A stretch of 64,000 nt of DNA from Pyxicephalus adspersus (GCF_032062135.1 NC_092859.1:111820829-111884828); one strand, 5' to 3'. Positions 36,995 through 48,435 are shown, counted from the stretch's first letter. Made by a program: numbers and translations. Notes: a model not told the origin generated them from the letters alone.

Positions 36995-37706
36995 TGTTAG
37001 GAAATCCCTATCGGGCCGGCAATCCCGTGCTGTGGGTCACTGCCCTATCCCACACAGTTTATTTTGTCCAGCGATGCCATTTGCTGCAGCAAAGAGAAAT
37101 AAGAAATAGCAGCAGCCTCTGTTTACCTTTAGCTGTGGAGCCTGATGTGTCTAAATCCCCAGCACCCACCGCGAGGCTGTGCACAGCTAAAGAGGATTGG
37201 TTCTGTCTCTATCCGGTGCAGCATATAGCCTCTCTTCTACCAGTCTCCACTGCCTGTTGTAGTGTTAAGCTAGGATGACTTGCTGCTGGTTTATGTATTC
37301 GCTTGATTTACTCTTGCTGGCCATTGCCTGTTCCTGACCTAGCCATTGTATGCTGCCTGGACTGACCTTTTGCCTGTGACCCTGATTCTGCTTGTGTCTT
37401 GCCCTGGTGTGCCTCGTCTGGTGGACAGATTATCTGTGAATGACCTCTGGCTTTGTATTCTGGACTTGTTTCTGCTGGAATCTTGGTACTGCTTATCTGA
37501 GGGCTCCTGGTCCTCAGCCAGCCCTTCACCAGACACCATCCCTGGTGTACTAAGTCCTGGGGGCAACCGTGTGCTGGGAAATGCAACCAGTCTCCCAAGG
37601 ATGAGCCCCCCTGAGCCCAACTCTTCACCTTGCTATAGGTGAAGAGTGCTGCATTAGATTGCTGGACTGGTGTCTGCAAGTACTGTTGCTGGACCAGGAC
37701 CTTACA
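36995..37706 (+). mobile_element. Solo LTR, Gypsy-like (tentative)
   Basis: The block starts TGTTAGGAAATCCC and ends GACCAGGACCTTACA, giving nearly matching inverted ends (TGTTAGG against CCTTACA). The flanking five bases are GCCCC before and GCTCC after, a target duplication with one change. Length is 712 bp. The interior matches the fragment at 4245-4827 for most of its length. No primer-binding site or gag-pol follows, so this is a solo LTR left by recombination. Family assignment is inference from composition. Confidence 0.65.
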
Positions 37707-37711
37707 GCTCC

Positions 37712-38824
37712 TTTACAAATGCGTAGTGCTTCCAAATACATTGCACTAGATTTGTCCAGTCCAGCTATATTCCCCATGCAGTTTATATAAAATACCCCCA
37801 TTCAATTACCTAATTGTATCAATATGAATACCTTTACTGATCTTAGCCCTAGAAGGTTGATCACCTGGGAAAACTATTGACCTCTGATTGCTGAATATGA
37901 ATATCAATGTGAATACTCCCCACCCTAAATTCATGGAAGGGATCAGTGGGACCTTCTCTAATTTCTTTTAGTGGATAGGACAGTTTTAACAGTGACAGCT
38001 ACAAAAACATCTCTCATTGGCTGGCAATGGTCCAGCTTCCTAACAACCACCAACCAATGAAAATGCCCACTACCAATTTTATTGACATATACATGTAGAT
38101 AGCTACTACATTTAAGGGATCTCAAATGTTGCTTAGAGACATTGGTTTGGCTTCAGCCTCTGTACAACTGATCCTTGTTTTTAGGGTGCTCTCTTTGACA
38201 TAAAATAGGATGCCAGGGCCTTCATATCAACTGAAAGAAGTCACAGTTAGCATTTCCAAAATGCTCAGCTGATCAAATATTGGATATAAATGTTGCTTTT
38301 ATGCTAAATAGGAACAAATTGTCCTCAGAAAAGCTTGGTTAGCAGCCTCCATAGACATTGGGGGTATACTCTACCCATTCAGGGGTTGGAAGTTCCAGGT
38401 GGGGTTAAGAGAAAGGTGAGGAAATCAGGTTTAGGAGGTAAAGGGATAGTGTGAATTATAGTTGGGGGCTTTAATTTAGAGGGTTCGGCATAATGGGTCC
38501 AAGTACCACAGGTCTCGGTTTAGAAAGCTAAACATCTGAATATACAGATGAAATGCAAATATAGGAGCTATTTTGCCTGCCAATGATTTGTTTTTCTAAC
38601 CATTCAGCCCTGATATTTACACAACTTACATGCAGCACAGCCCAGAGCATGACACCATTTTCTCTGTTACAGTTATGGAACACACTAATAGAGTAGGGAT
38701 GGGAAAACATTAGGAGAAGCATAAAGATCAAGCTGCTGATAGAAAGAGAGAAAAAAAGATATATACCTAACATTCTTTTTAAACTGTCTTCCACTTATTT
38801 TGTTCTGAGTGCTTTAGACTCTAT
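37712..38824. other. Non-coding DNA, nothing recognised
   Basis: No repeat ends, exon or RNA gene seen. Confidence 0.45.
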
Positions 38825-38995
38825 TAGGCTAATTCAATGAGGTTGCTCAGAGAGCAATCATGATGTGCAGTAACCCAGAGAAACCAATCAGTAACCATCT
38901 ATAAAATGACTACGACAAACTGAAGTTTTATTGGCTTCTAGGGGTTACCTTTTTCTCATTATGCTTCACACTGCCTTACTGAATAAACAGCTTGA
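38825..38995. mobile_element. Small fold-back MITE (TTCAATGAGGTTGCTCAGA family)
   Basis: The left end GGCTAATTCAATGAGGTTGC is complementary in part to the right end GCCTTACTGAATAAACAGC. The interior has CAGTAACCCAGAGAAACCAA and TTATTGGCTTCTAGGGGTTA, themselves roughly inverted. The pattern is familiar from frog MITEs. Target duplication not fixed. Confidence 0.5.
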
Positions 38996-40458
38996 TCTCA
39001 TTTGTTTCTCTGCAGAAAGATTTGCTTTGGAGTGATATCCATTTAAGAAATATATAAGATATTAGATTTAGCAAAAAATGTAGAATCTGTGCAAGTGAGG
39101 TGAAAAAAAGGAAGTGAAGAACTTGGCATTACAGGACTTGCTGGACTAGGGGTCTAGAGTAGGAATTACAATCCTACTTCTTCAACTAGTTTTCATGAAA
39201 TTACAGCCACTTTCATTTTTAGGAGGTTAGAAAATGGCTGCTCCCATGGATTTCTGTATTTATTATGTTATTTCTGATTATCCTTTAACTAGATTAGATT
39301 ACACAACAGCAGTGTTGTGGATCATAAACTGTAAAATATTCATTCCTGTAGTCTCCTGATCTAACATAATGAGCTTGATTTTCTGTAGGAATATAGGCTA
39401 TTTACATAGCAAAATGAATGATGCCTTTCCAGGAGATCTTTCATTGGGTTAGTAATTGAGGGGAAAAAACACTATGCAACAAATATTCATCCATGTGCAA
39501 TAATTGGATGACTATGTATACTCAAAATAAATTTAACCTTAAGTACAGTTATGTGCCCTCACACATTGGTGGTCACCAGAAAATAATATATGTTGTACAG
39601 ATTTTACCCACAGATGTATTGGCTAAACGCAAACAATTTCTTGAACAAATAACCATAGCTGCCGTTCACAGCAATATTCTACGCACTAAATATTTCATTT
39701 ATAGTTCATAGTCAAACAGTCCATTTTCTCCCATGTGTTTTCAGTTTAATATATGTCAGCTGGGAATGTACATAAAGGGCAATAAAGCTGTGACAACCTG
39801 TAAAAGAATTAGGAAATGGGCAAAAGGCGAGGATGGTGAAAGACAACAATGGAACAGGGTTGGAAGTCACTTCAAGTCTTGATGGGTGGCTCCGAAAGGG
39901 GCCAATAATCCCACCCTGCCCACAGGGTATACAGTTTGTTTACTCCACCTTTATCTTATTGATTCTATAATTTATCTTATACATTCAGAACAAATGGATG
40001 ACCCTGTGCAGATACATGTACATTGTCTGTAAACCCTATACATGTTTCCAGGGTCAAGGAGCTTCATGTCCTCTTATACTCATGGTAAGATCTCTCAACC
40101 CAATCTCTGCAACCCTCTTGCATCAGTGCTGTCAGTGGATGGCATGGCAGTGCAAGAAGCAGTCATTGCTCTCCTTGTTTCCTGATATGCAGAGCAGGGC
40201 AAGGAGATGGCTTGGGAAACACAATTACCTGCCCTTACATGCTGATTCCAGATATTATTTTCTCCCATTCATCACAGGTGCCTATGTATGATATCACACT
40301 GTCCCTCATTAATCACAGGTGCTTATATGTGTATGGTGAAGCAAGTACACACATATACGCAGCTCTTGTTAATCATACCTAATAAATGATTGATCAAACT
40401 CTTTTAAAAGGACAGTTGTTTCAACAAGAGAGATAAAAATCCATTGGTTGAAAAAACA
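38996..40458. other. Non-coding DNA
   Basis: No exon seen. The 97-codon frame at 39998-40291 has no recognised domain. ATCACAGGTGCYTAT occurs twice near 40270 and 40312, a minor local repeat. Confidence 0.4.
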
Positions 40459-40669
40459 ATAAGCCTGATTTATCCAAGACTGGAGAAGATAGACTAACAT
40501 GGGTTAACCTGGGTGATACAGCAAACTTTTAATGGATCTAATATAGAATTGAATATATTTTCCACAAAATAGTAAATGATTTTTAAAAAATCTTATCTGG
40601 ATCACCCAGGTACAGCCACAATAGTCTATCTTCTGCAGTCTTAGTGAACTTTAATAAATCAGGCCCAAT
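40459..40669. mobile_element. Diverged full-length copy of the fold-back MITE
   Basis: The ends AATAAGCCTGATTTATCCAAG and CTTTAATAAATCAGGCCCAAT match the family ends of 3434-3653, and both TGGGTGAT/ATCACCCA cores are present. The middle differs: TAGACTAAC...TTAACC replaces the usual ACTTTCATC arm. It may therefore be a separate subfamily. Confidence 0.75.
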
Positions 40670-43600
40670 AAATTAGGGATTTTTTCTAGCAAAGAGTAAA
40701 ATCTTACTTTAAAGAAATGTTGTGAGTTGACTATATATTGGGATGCTATTGAGCTAAATTCAGCAAAGCAGTTTATTATCAGATTGAATGTATATGAAAA
40801 AAGTCATGTATGTAAATATATAAAAGGGGTCTACAAATCATATTTGCTTCAAACAAAGCAGCATACTTTTTGTTCAGTATTTTCTGGAATAGCTTAATCA
40901 TACATTGACTGTCATATCTTAATGAGAAGCATCATTACTCATAATCTAAAATTAATATGTTATAAGATAAAGGGGTATTACCCTTATGTGGTGTCTGTAG
41001 CAGTTTTGCATAACACCATTTTAGTGAATTTGCTAAAAGTAGGTGTTCTTTGGAGTTCTGATAATGTTGCAAACAAACTTTTTGAAAGGTAAAGCAGAAT
41101 TAAAGATGGAAACAAAGCTAAGATCCGAAATAAAACCAGCATTTATACAGCACTCAAGCTCTTAAGGGCAACTAAGTTTATTCATATTTAATCTATTTCA
41201 TTAGTTAAATCATACCTGGTGAACCTATCAGGAACTTTTGCCAGGGTGGCACAGCAGTTCAGTTGCAGTGTTGTCACCTTCTTTCACACTGTAAACAGCT
41301 TTGGTAATATACATGGTGCTGGCACATTCATCTTTACCCCTGCTATTTAAATGAGATGTTCAGCTGCTGTTACTGAAGTATGTATGCAACCAGAGGAAGT
41401 TCATACAACAAAATGATAGTAAAATATTATTAAAGATAGAAAAAATATAACTATCATGTTTTAGTTACAGATTATTACAAAACTAAGTACTCTTTTGGGC
41501 GAGTTCAGTTTGTCTTTATTTTAATTTTAAAAGCACCATAGAATTACCTGTAAGTTGCAAGGCCTCTCACTGCTTATTTTTGCACAGACTTGTACTAAAG
41601 TTCAGTTGTTTTCGTAACGGCCTGAAGTAGAATCCTGTTTTCAACTGATCTTTAATCTACTCGTTGACTTACCACACAAAACAAGACACTGACAAGAAGA
41701 AATATTGTGGATTCATGCGGAAAAAGATGTCCGCTGACCCTCTTTGTTGCAGGGAGACCCTAAGTAGACCATCCCGAACAAATTCATGACTTCTGCAGAG
41801 AAAAATGTTAGTTTTCATAATAACCAAATGGTCTGGTAAATACAGAAGCCCATTTAGACCCTAAGAAGATATATTCTGTATAGATCAAGAAGGTCAGCAA
41901 TAGAATTTGCTGCTGCAAATATAAATAAACATAACTAAGACTTCAAGCTTTTAGTGGTAAGAGTGTAATAAGGAATTAGCTATGTGTTTATTGTTTTAAC
42001 TTATAGATTTATTGTATGGTAGACTCACAGCAGGACATTAAGGCAGCTCATAGACACACAAGAGATGTGATCGAAAGAAAGAAGATGACAGCTATGGATG
42101 TACACAACCCAGCATTACAATGATGAGTGATTGTGGATATCATGGAAAATTTGGGGCCAGAGCTGCCATTGAGGGAGGGAACAAGGGGTACTTCCTTACT
42201 GGACCCTGTTGAAAATAATTTGGCTTTAGTAATGTTGGAACTTTTAAACATGGGGGAGATGGGCCAGAAGTTTAAATGGTTGCCCTATCTATGGCAACAT
42301 ATCATTCTTTACTTTAACAGAAAGTAACATATCAGCATTGACATTAGCGTGGTATACTCATTCTGTTACTTTTATTTTTGGCCAGAGGTCGGTGTAAAGC
42401 ACTATGGAGTTCAGAACCCTGTCCTGCAAATGCAAGTACAAGGGATAGCAATACTTACAGAAATACAAACATTTTACAGAGAATTTAGACCGTGTCTCTC
42501 TCTCATTAGGAAAAATCCACTCAATATTTAAGTATCCAATGTGTTATGCGTATTCCTTTTGTTTCCCCATATCTTGTCAGTTTGTAGTTTGATGTGAAAT
42601 ATGTGATCCAGATACTCGTCCACTTGACACACATGGCAGTGCAGTCATTTTGGGCAGTTAGGTAAAACGTGCACCGCTTATTGTTTTAACACAACTGTAG
42701 GTATTTGGTATTATGAGTGTATTAGACTTCATTATGATGTCTCCTTTGATGCAGGTTAAGACTAAATATATAAGGCAAAATATTAGCATAAAACTGGACA
42801 GGACAATTGGCCATGGCATAAAATACAATTCTCCTTAAACTAAAAACTACACAATACACAGTACAAAGCAACTATAACCTAAAATAAAGCAAGTATGCAT
42901 ACTTGTAAGAAAACAACTTAATTTTATAGAATAACAAAGGGAAACAGGTTTAAAAAAGCAAAGCTAACTTTAACAATATAGAAAAAAAATAATCATAACC
43001 CATAAGTTATATTTTCTTTGGTCCCTGAGTACCTGCCAATAGTAGGTAGCATAACCTACTTTTTCCTGTTGAGACTGAATATCAAATCATGACTTTTCAT
43101 CCCTCAATGAAAAAAGCCTGATAATGATTTTGGTACTAAAATTAGAATCTGTTACCTTCTACAGAAATGACGGCTTAAGGTATTCAACACTTTGGAAACT
43201 AAATGAAAATTGTAGCTTCTGACAATGACTTTTTAACTCTTCATCAAGTATTGCTAGGGTGATTTGCACATCCTCTCTGATTACTTAAAACCTTGAGCGT
43301 TTATAAGCTTTTAAGACACTCTATATCTTTCTTCAGACGTGCAATTGAAAATAAACTCTACGTTAAAAGATAATGCAAATTCCCATCTGACTATAGGAAG
43401 CCTCTTTATGCTGTATTCTATCAAGCTCTCTCGCATTCATATGCCAGCCTTGCCAGTGCTTCATACAGAGTAACGGCATGCCATCTACCCTTGAGCATCT
43501 CTGGGTCACAAAGGGGTTGTGAATGCTGAACTTTAGTACAGCATGATCTCCTCTGTGGTTGCTAGGCAATAATTGTGTTCTCAAAAGTGACTGATTCAGA

Positions 43601-43782
43601 CCCTTGTCTGCTACATTTCCGCATTTAATTTGCAATTCTAATTTCCTGACAGGCAGAAGCAACCAAGCTGTTCACCTAAGATTGCTAAAGTTATATTGAA
43701 ATACAAGAAATATCCACTGCCTAGAGCCCTCTTTGATAGTAGAATGAATGAAAAAAACACAAATTTAATCACAATACGAAGT
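40670..43782. other. AT-rich non-coding DNA
   Basis: No repeat family recognised in 3.1 kb. The opposed frames at 42048-42327 have moderate coding-like composition but no recognisable motif or splice borders, so they were not called. Confidence 0.35.
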
Positions 43783-44261
43783 TTATGGTCCATTTGAATT
43801 TGATCGGTGTACATCATTATCATTCACTTCCCACCTAACTGCACAAAAGCTGTCTATCGTTTGGTTTCTATTGCTGCACTGTGAGGCAGATTCATCTTTT
43901 AAGGTACACTCAGGCATGGAAGTTTGCCATTTCGACTTAGAGACAATGGATACTAGCAAATTGCTACTAAATATAGTATTGATTCTATGCATTGGGCTGT
44001 TATATTTTGCATCTAGGCTTCTATCTTTGCAAGTTCTGCTTCTAACCCATAATTGTTTAAACCTATACATTGGAAGTGAATCAGTTGTGTTGTTATTTGT
44101 TTGGTACTCAATGTTATTTATGCAATGGAAGCCTTTAGCAATGACTTGTCTTTTACATCCACTGCACTTATATCCCCCATAGGAATAATTAATTTGTAAA
44201 TGAAAGTAGGAATGTAAATCTTTAAATGTTCTTTTCTTCTTGCTATTTAAATATAACACGT
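43783..44261 (-). CDS. Possible terminal exon, unknown protein
   Basis: This is the main part of the longest open frame in the window (203 codons, 44394 down to 43783). The first ~23 codons lie in a hAT MITE, so I place a possible exon start at 44261, after a pyrimidine-rich tract ending in AG (TTTCATATAAAG). From there about 158 residues run to a TAA. Visible pieces are YSYGGYKCSGCKRQVIAKGF, CINNIEY, WVRSRTCKDRSLDAKYN, WQTSMPECTLKDESASQCSN and FCAVRWEVNDNDVHR. Seven or so cysteines and several Asn-X-Ser/Thr sites would suit a secreted or extracellular region. I recognise no family. In DNA this AT-rich a stop-free run of this length is unlikely by chance, but no homology was tested and no AATAAA follows closely. 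Confidence 0.3.
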
Positions 44262-44326
44262 CTTTATATGAAATAGAAGAAATAAATAGTAGAACACTGG
44301 TTAAATGTACCAGCAACATTTTTGAC

Positions 44327-44612
44327 CAATGTTTCTCAACCAGGATTCTGTATAACCCTACCGTTCCTACGGTTGTTAGGTGTTTCTTGAGCAATCAGCA
44401 GTTTGTTACTCTCAAGTCAGTTTAAGTGATACTAATGATTTGTTGGTTATTTGTAAGGGTGACATTCTTACAGCACTGAAAGAGCCATTCTTCCACCAGA
44501 CTACTCACTAATGTACTGTGAGCTGTGGATAAAGTAATTATAGCAGGGAATCTCTGAAGACCTGAACATTGTTTCAAGGGGTTTTCCATGTTAAAAAGGT
44601 CAGGAAACATTG
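44327..44612 (+). mobile_element. Complete hAT-type MITE with 8-bp target duplication
   Basis: The terminal repeats CAATGTTTCTCAACC and AGGTCAGGAAACATTG are inverted. Flanks TTTTTGAC (44319-44326) and TTTCTGAC (44613-44620) are an 8-bp target duplication with one change, as expected for hAT. Interior blocks match the truncated copy at 15349-15553. Non-coding. Confidence 0.88.
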
Positions 44613-44620
44613 TTTCTGAC

Positions 44621-45487
44621 CAATCCTTTTAATCAGTTAGTCAATCTTAAGATAATTTACCTAAAGATGGGAAAAATATTATCAATAGTTAGATACAAGT
44701 GGTGGGAGTAGTTGAGCCAAAGCACGCAACAGGAAGGATCTACTGTAGTACAGACCTGGCAATATGCTATGCTTGTAACTTGTCCCTTTTTTTGTGTTTC
44801 CACAGCTCTGCCAAGCTCTGAGCCCCAGGTTTATTGTCTAGCTTAGGAAGGTAGGGAAACCCCAAGGTGTATCTTTTCCTTTCTTTGGTGATGGTTACCA
44901 AGCTTTAAATGTGTGTGAACAAAATAAGGATAGGAACGGCAACAAAAATGTATAATTTTACGGCAAATTTATTATGGAATTTTACTGAAAAAAATCGACT
45001 TTTAGCATCCTAAGTTAGACAAAGCTCCTTTGAGCTAACAATCAGCATATGAATATGAGTGAAGAATGGATAACATATTGAGTGCAGGACAATCAGATCT
45101 CGGAATATGTGATTAAACCCTTTTTTTCAGCGCGTTTCTCGTTATGGCTTTCTCAGAGGAGGGTAGAGACTAAATTTAAAAAGTTGTTGGGGGTTTACTT
45201 CGAGCTCCTTTAGAGATCCTAACAGGTTCAAATCATGGAGAAGTAGAGTATTGGAATATCCCAGTTGTTGGCTCAAGTGAGCAAACTTACCTAAAAGGGT
45301 CCTGACAATTGGGTTTTCTAAAAGTACGTAATAATCCGGATAAAAAGCAGAAATGCTGAAGATATATGGGATGGCATAAGTCTCTATTGGAGCTGTGGAG
45401 TTCACAGTTCACTCAACAGTTTCCTTTTAATTGTAACACTTTCATTCATAAACAAATCAACTTTTTAACAAAATAACTATTTCATAG
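44621..45487. other. Non-coding DNA with one hairpin motif
   Basis: Apart from the motif at 45128-45157 nothing is recognised. An 87-codon minus-strand frame (45142-45405, ending CTLPPL-like RKP) runs straight into that motif; no domain is recognised. Confidence 0.4.
45128..45157 (-). other. CTGAGAAAGCC...GAGAAACGCGCTG motif, possible hammerhead-like RNA relic
   Basis: On the minus strand the sequence reads CTGAGAAAGCC, a short loop, then ACGAGAAACGCGCTG. It shares GAGAAAGCC and GAAACGC with the hairpin at 63515-63581 and the CTGA...GAAAC order of a hammerhead core. The base that should be the core G8 is A here, so an active ribozyme is unlikely. Confidence 0.3.
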
Positions 45488-45700
45488 GAAAAGGACACTT
45501 AGCTGCAAATAAGAGGAACATTTTTAACTAGTAAAAACACAAATCATTTTAATACCATGCTTGTAATGCCTTAAAGCAGAAGGTGTGAAGGTAACTCCTT
45601 AATTTTAAAACCAGACCATTCTTCAGACAGGTAACCTGTCTGAAGGGTCTGGGGGGCAGTGCAAGTGTGTCCTGCCTATACCAAGCCATGTGTACCTCAA
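45488..45700 (+). repeat. Dispersed repeat, copy 1, with 18-bp-stem hairpin
   Basis: It shares ordered blocks with 46527-46700 in the same orientation: GACACTTAGCTGCAAATAAG, GGAACAT, TTCTTCAGACAGG and AACCTGT. At 45611-45652 it forms a strong hairpin: CCAGACC plus CTTCAGACAGG pair with CCTGTCTGAAG plus GGTCTGG, with a 3-base bulge and a TAA loop. The two copies are about 1 kb apart and may be the ends of one element or two insertions. Confidence 0.5.
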
Positions 45701-45892
45701 CTTGCCCAAAAAAGAGGGGTAGCAAGGCCTGTTGCTCCGTTTCTTGTCATACCATATTCCTACCTCATTCCTACTAAATGTTCCATAAATGGCTGTGGGG
45801 ATCTTCAAGCTTCCCTAGATAATACCCCCCACCATTCCCAGAAAGTGTCAAATAACAGCACAACAATATTTTTTCATTTTACCGTGATCTGT

Positions 45893-46001
45893 GGGGCCTG
45901 ATTTAATAAAGCTCTCCATTCCAGGTTTACTGGATCACCTAGCTTCACTGATAAAAGTGTATCATCTCCAGCCTTGGAGAGCTTTAATAAATCAGGTTCA
46001 T
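45893..46001. mobile_element. Internally deleted copy of the fold-back MITE
   Basis: The ends GGGCCTGATTTAATAAAGCT and GAGCTTTAATAAATCAGGTT pair over 24 bp with three mismatches. Between them lies only the right arm of the full element (CCAGGTTTACTGGATCACC, AGCTTCACTGATAAAAGTG), so the left arm has been lost. Confidence 0.85.
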
Positions 46002-46167
46002 TGTGTCTCTCGGTTGGGCAACAATGGATCTGCAGCCCATAATATTTGAAATAATATTAAAAAAATGAAGCACATATCATTTTTGCTCAAATTGAATATG
46101 AAATATAGGCAGAAAAACATGTTTTGAAGCTGCCAGGGAGTTCATTTGTATAGAATTTACTCATTAG

Positions 46168-46423
46168 TAGGGAAAATTTCCTCGAACCGATTTAGCGAAA
46201 CCATTGGAAGATCGAGGAAATCTTGGCTGGAAAGCTTTCCTCAGCCAATCACAAAGCACTAGAGGTTTTTAATGGGGAAACTTGTCCCTATTTAACCTCT
46301 AGTGCCAGGGATTGCACACTGAGAATTTTTTTCTCAGAATTTTGTTCTCGCTTACAATTTCACGCTTACAAATTCCAAATTCGCCGCGAGATAGAGTTTT
46401 AAAAACTCACTCGCTTATCCCTA
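46168..46423. mobile_element. hAT-like MITE with perfect 8-bp target duplication (TAGGGA ends)
   Basis: The ends TAGGGA and TCCCTA are inverted repeats, flanked on both sides by CTCATTAG (46160-46167 and 46424-46431). The right subterminal region AACTCACTCGCTTATCCC matches a frog MITE family with TAGGGATRAGCGAGT ends. The interior has an imperfect CCTCTAGTGC... / GCACTAGAGG inverted pair. Non-coding. Confidence 0.85.
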
Positions 46424-46526
46424 CTCATTAGTATTCCAATACTTTGATCAACAATTTAGTTTTATTCCTAATCAATCCTCAATATTTTTAAAAAAATTTA
46501 AACTTAATTTATAAATTATATTGTAT

Positions 46527-46700
46527 TGTATGGAGACACTTAGCTTCAAATGAGAAAATATGAAACATTGTAAAAAAAAAATAAAAAAGGAAAAGGGAAT
46601 AAACAACCCAGAACGTTCTTCAGACATGGAACCTGTATAGCCAGGAAAAGGTAAACAGCAAGCTTGTGCCCCCCCCCCCTTTCTGACCTAAAGCCAACCA
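46527..46700 (+). repeat. Dispersed repeat, copy 2
   Basis: Blocks GACACTTAGCTTCAAATGAG, GAAACAT, TTCTTCAGACATGG and AACCTGT follow the same order as in 45488-45700. The hairpin partner sequence is changed here, so the stem is not conserved. A C-run of 10 lies at about 46671. Confidence 0.5.
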
Positions 46701-48008
46701 GGCGCTTGCCTTCACTTAGCAATTGTGGATTACAGGCTTCCATCTCAGTTTCCATCACTAGTAGTTGCTTGTTTGGGGAATCTTTCCCACAACCAGTTTC
46801 AATGACTCTGGGGTACTTCAAGGTGTTTATGTAAGTTTAGAAGTTCATTTTAATAAGTGGACCCCCTGATGGTTGCCCTCTCAACCTGGGGAATAAGTTC
46901 AGGGATACACAGTACGCAAAGTTAGAGAACCCCAAAAGAGCCAATTAGTCATATAAATAATGACACATACACTCAAAAAATAGTTTATTAAAAATAAAAA
47001 CACAACACAAACTGCTTTAAAAAACGCCTTTATGTCCAGTGTTAATCACAGTGGATAGCATTATAAATCCAATAATTCACAATGAGCAGTAATTGATAAT
47101 CATACTTGGCAATAAACACAAGATTTCCCAGTTGCACCAAGGAATCTGCAATTTCCAGTTTGTTTATATTAGTAGAATATTCAAATGACTCTTCCAACCA
47201 ATAAATTAATTCACTGAATGAGTCATTCATAGATTCACCCCTGTAATTTCAATGACAATATAATGTTTGGGGTTTTGCAATTAACCTTAAAATTCCACAG
47301 TTATGGACTTTAATGCAAATGCTAGAGAACTTATATATACTTCACTTGGTATTTCACTTATATTACTTCTGAATCTCCCAGAGAAGTAGGGTTGTATTTA
47401 AAACTAGAATCAATCTTAAAAAGGTTTTTGACCTCAGCAGGGTAACTTTTTTTAATAGTTTTACCAGTTTGCTGAATAGTTTTCCTTGTGTTTGTTGAGT
47501 TGCTCTTTAATATGAAACCAGTAAATGAAGAAATCAGGAAAAATGTTCTGTCAACCCTACGAAAGGGGCAATTTTTCATTTGTTTGCCATGCTCTCAATT
47601 ATGGCAACTTCTGCCACGTTGATGTATAATAGCACGCCAAATGGGGAAATGTTACAAGACTTCTTAAAAGAAGCAATCTTTTTTTTCTCATTTGCATGTA
47701 CTCATTCTGCTTTAATTTGCAGTTTGCTGACATTTGTACGTGCTTATGCAGGCCTGAATTTTGAATGGAGGCACATTCAGCTTATTCAGTCTTAACCCTT
47801 TTCATTATACCACATCAAACATGGCATTTCTTAAAATCTGTTCTGTGCTTTTATAAAACTGGTTGGAGGGACGGGGGGGGGGGGGGGCGTTGTACTAAAT
47901 TTAAATGATGGCAATATTTAGGAGTTAACAAAACTAGTTATGAAATGCTTTAGTTCTTTAAGCACTGACTTGATTTAGTTTAGCCTTTTCTAAGGCTGTG
48001 TCTACATA
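46701..48008. other. Non-coding DNA with a G15 run
   Basis: A run of 15 G at 47873-47887, preceded by GGTTGGAGGGAC, could form a G-quadruplex. Nothing else recognised. Confidence 0.5.
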
Positions 48009-48435
48009 AAAAGCACCATTTGTTGGTTCTCAGTTTAAGGATGGTTTCTACAGACTATGGGATCACCAACATTTCCCATTGTGGCTAATTTGTACATAGA
48101 GGAGGTGGAAACAAAGCCTTAAATTCTCTCACTGGAATAAAACCAAGTCATTGTTTCAGGTATGTGAATGATTCACTAGGACATTTGACATACACACTTT
48201 TAGTGAGCACATCAACTCAGTTTACAAAATAATCATGTTTACATGGGATGAGCTAAAGAACAACAAAATCCCAATTATTATATTTAGACAGCATCTGACA
48301 AGGGGAAGTGGGGTGGTTTGGACATTGACCTGGAGATCTACGGGTAACCTAACCGCACAGACCAGTATCTGTTTTTTTTCTCCAACCACCCACTGGAACA
48401 TACACAAAATTTGCTAGAGGCAACTGGAACTACAG
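48009..48435 (+). pseudogene. Penelope-like reverse transcriptase relic
   Basis: The plus strand translates, across three frames and several stops, into the end of a Penelope-like element reverse transcriptase. At 48057 it reads MGSPTFPIVANLYIEEVE (family MGSP-L-SPIVANLYMEEFE). From 48158 it reads RYVNDSL, where the catalytic motif is usually YVDD and the first Asp has become Asn. Then come SEHINSV, FTWDELKNNKIP (usual N-K-PFLD-type segment), and DLEIYG-stop-PNRTDQYLFF with SNHPLEHTQNLL, which corresponds to VYRKPTHTDQYL.F.SHHP. The in-frame stops, slips and lost Asp show a dead copy. The upstream fingers and the downstream GIY-YIG endonuclease are not found. Identification is from motif order, with no search run. 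Confidence 0.8.

Noticed and set aside
36802..37278. 158-codon plus-strand frame
   Set aside because: It straddles the start of the LTR at 36995 and unrelated flank, with no domain, so it is a by-product of higher GC content.
42048..42327. Opposed frames of 66-67 codons with some coding-like codons
   Set aside because: No motif, no splice borders, and both strands are equally open, so neither is convincing.
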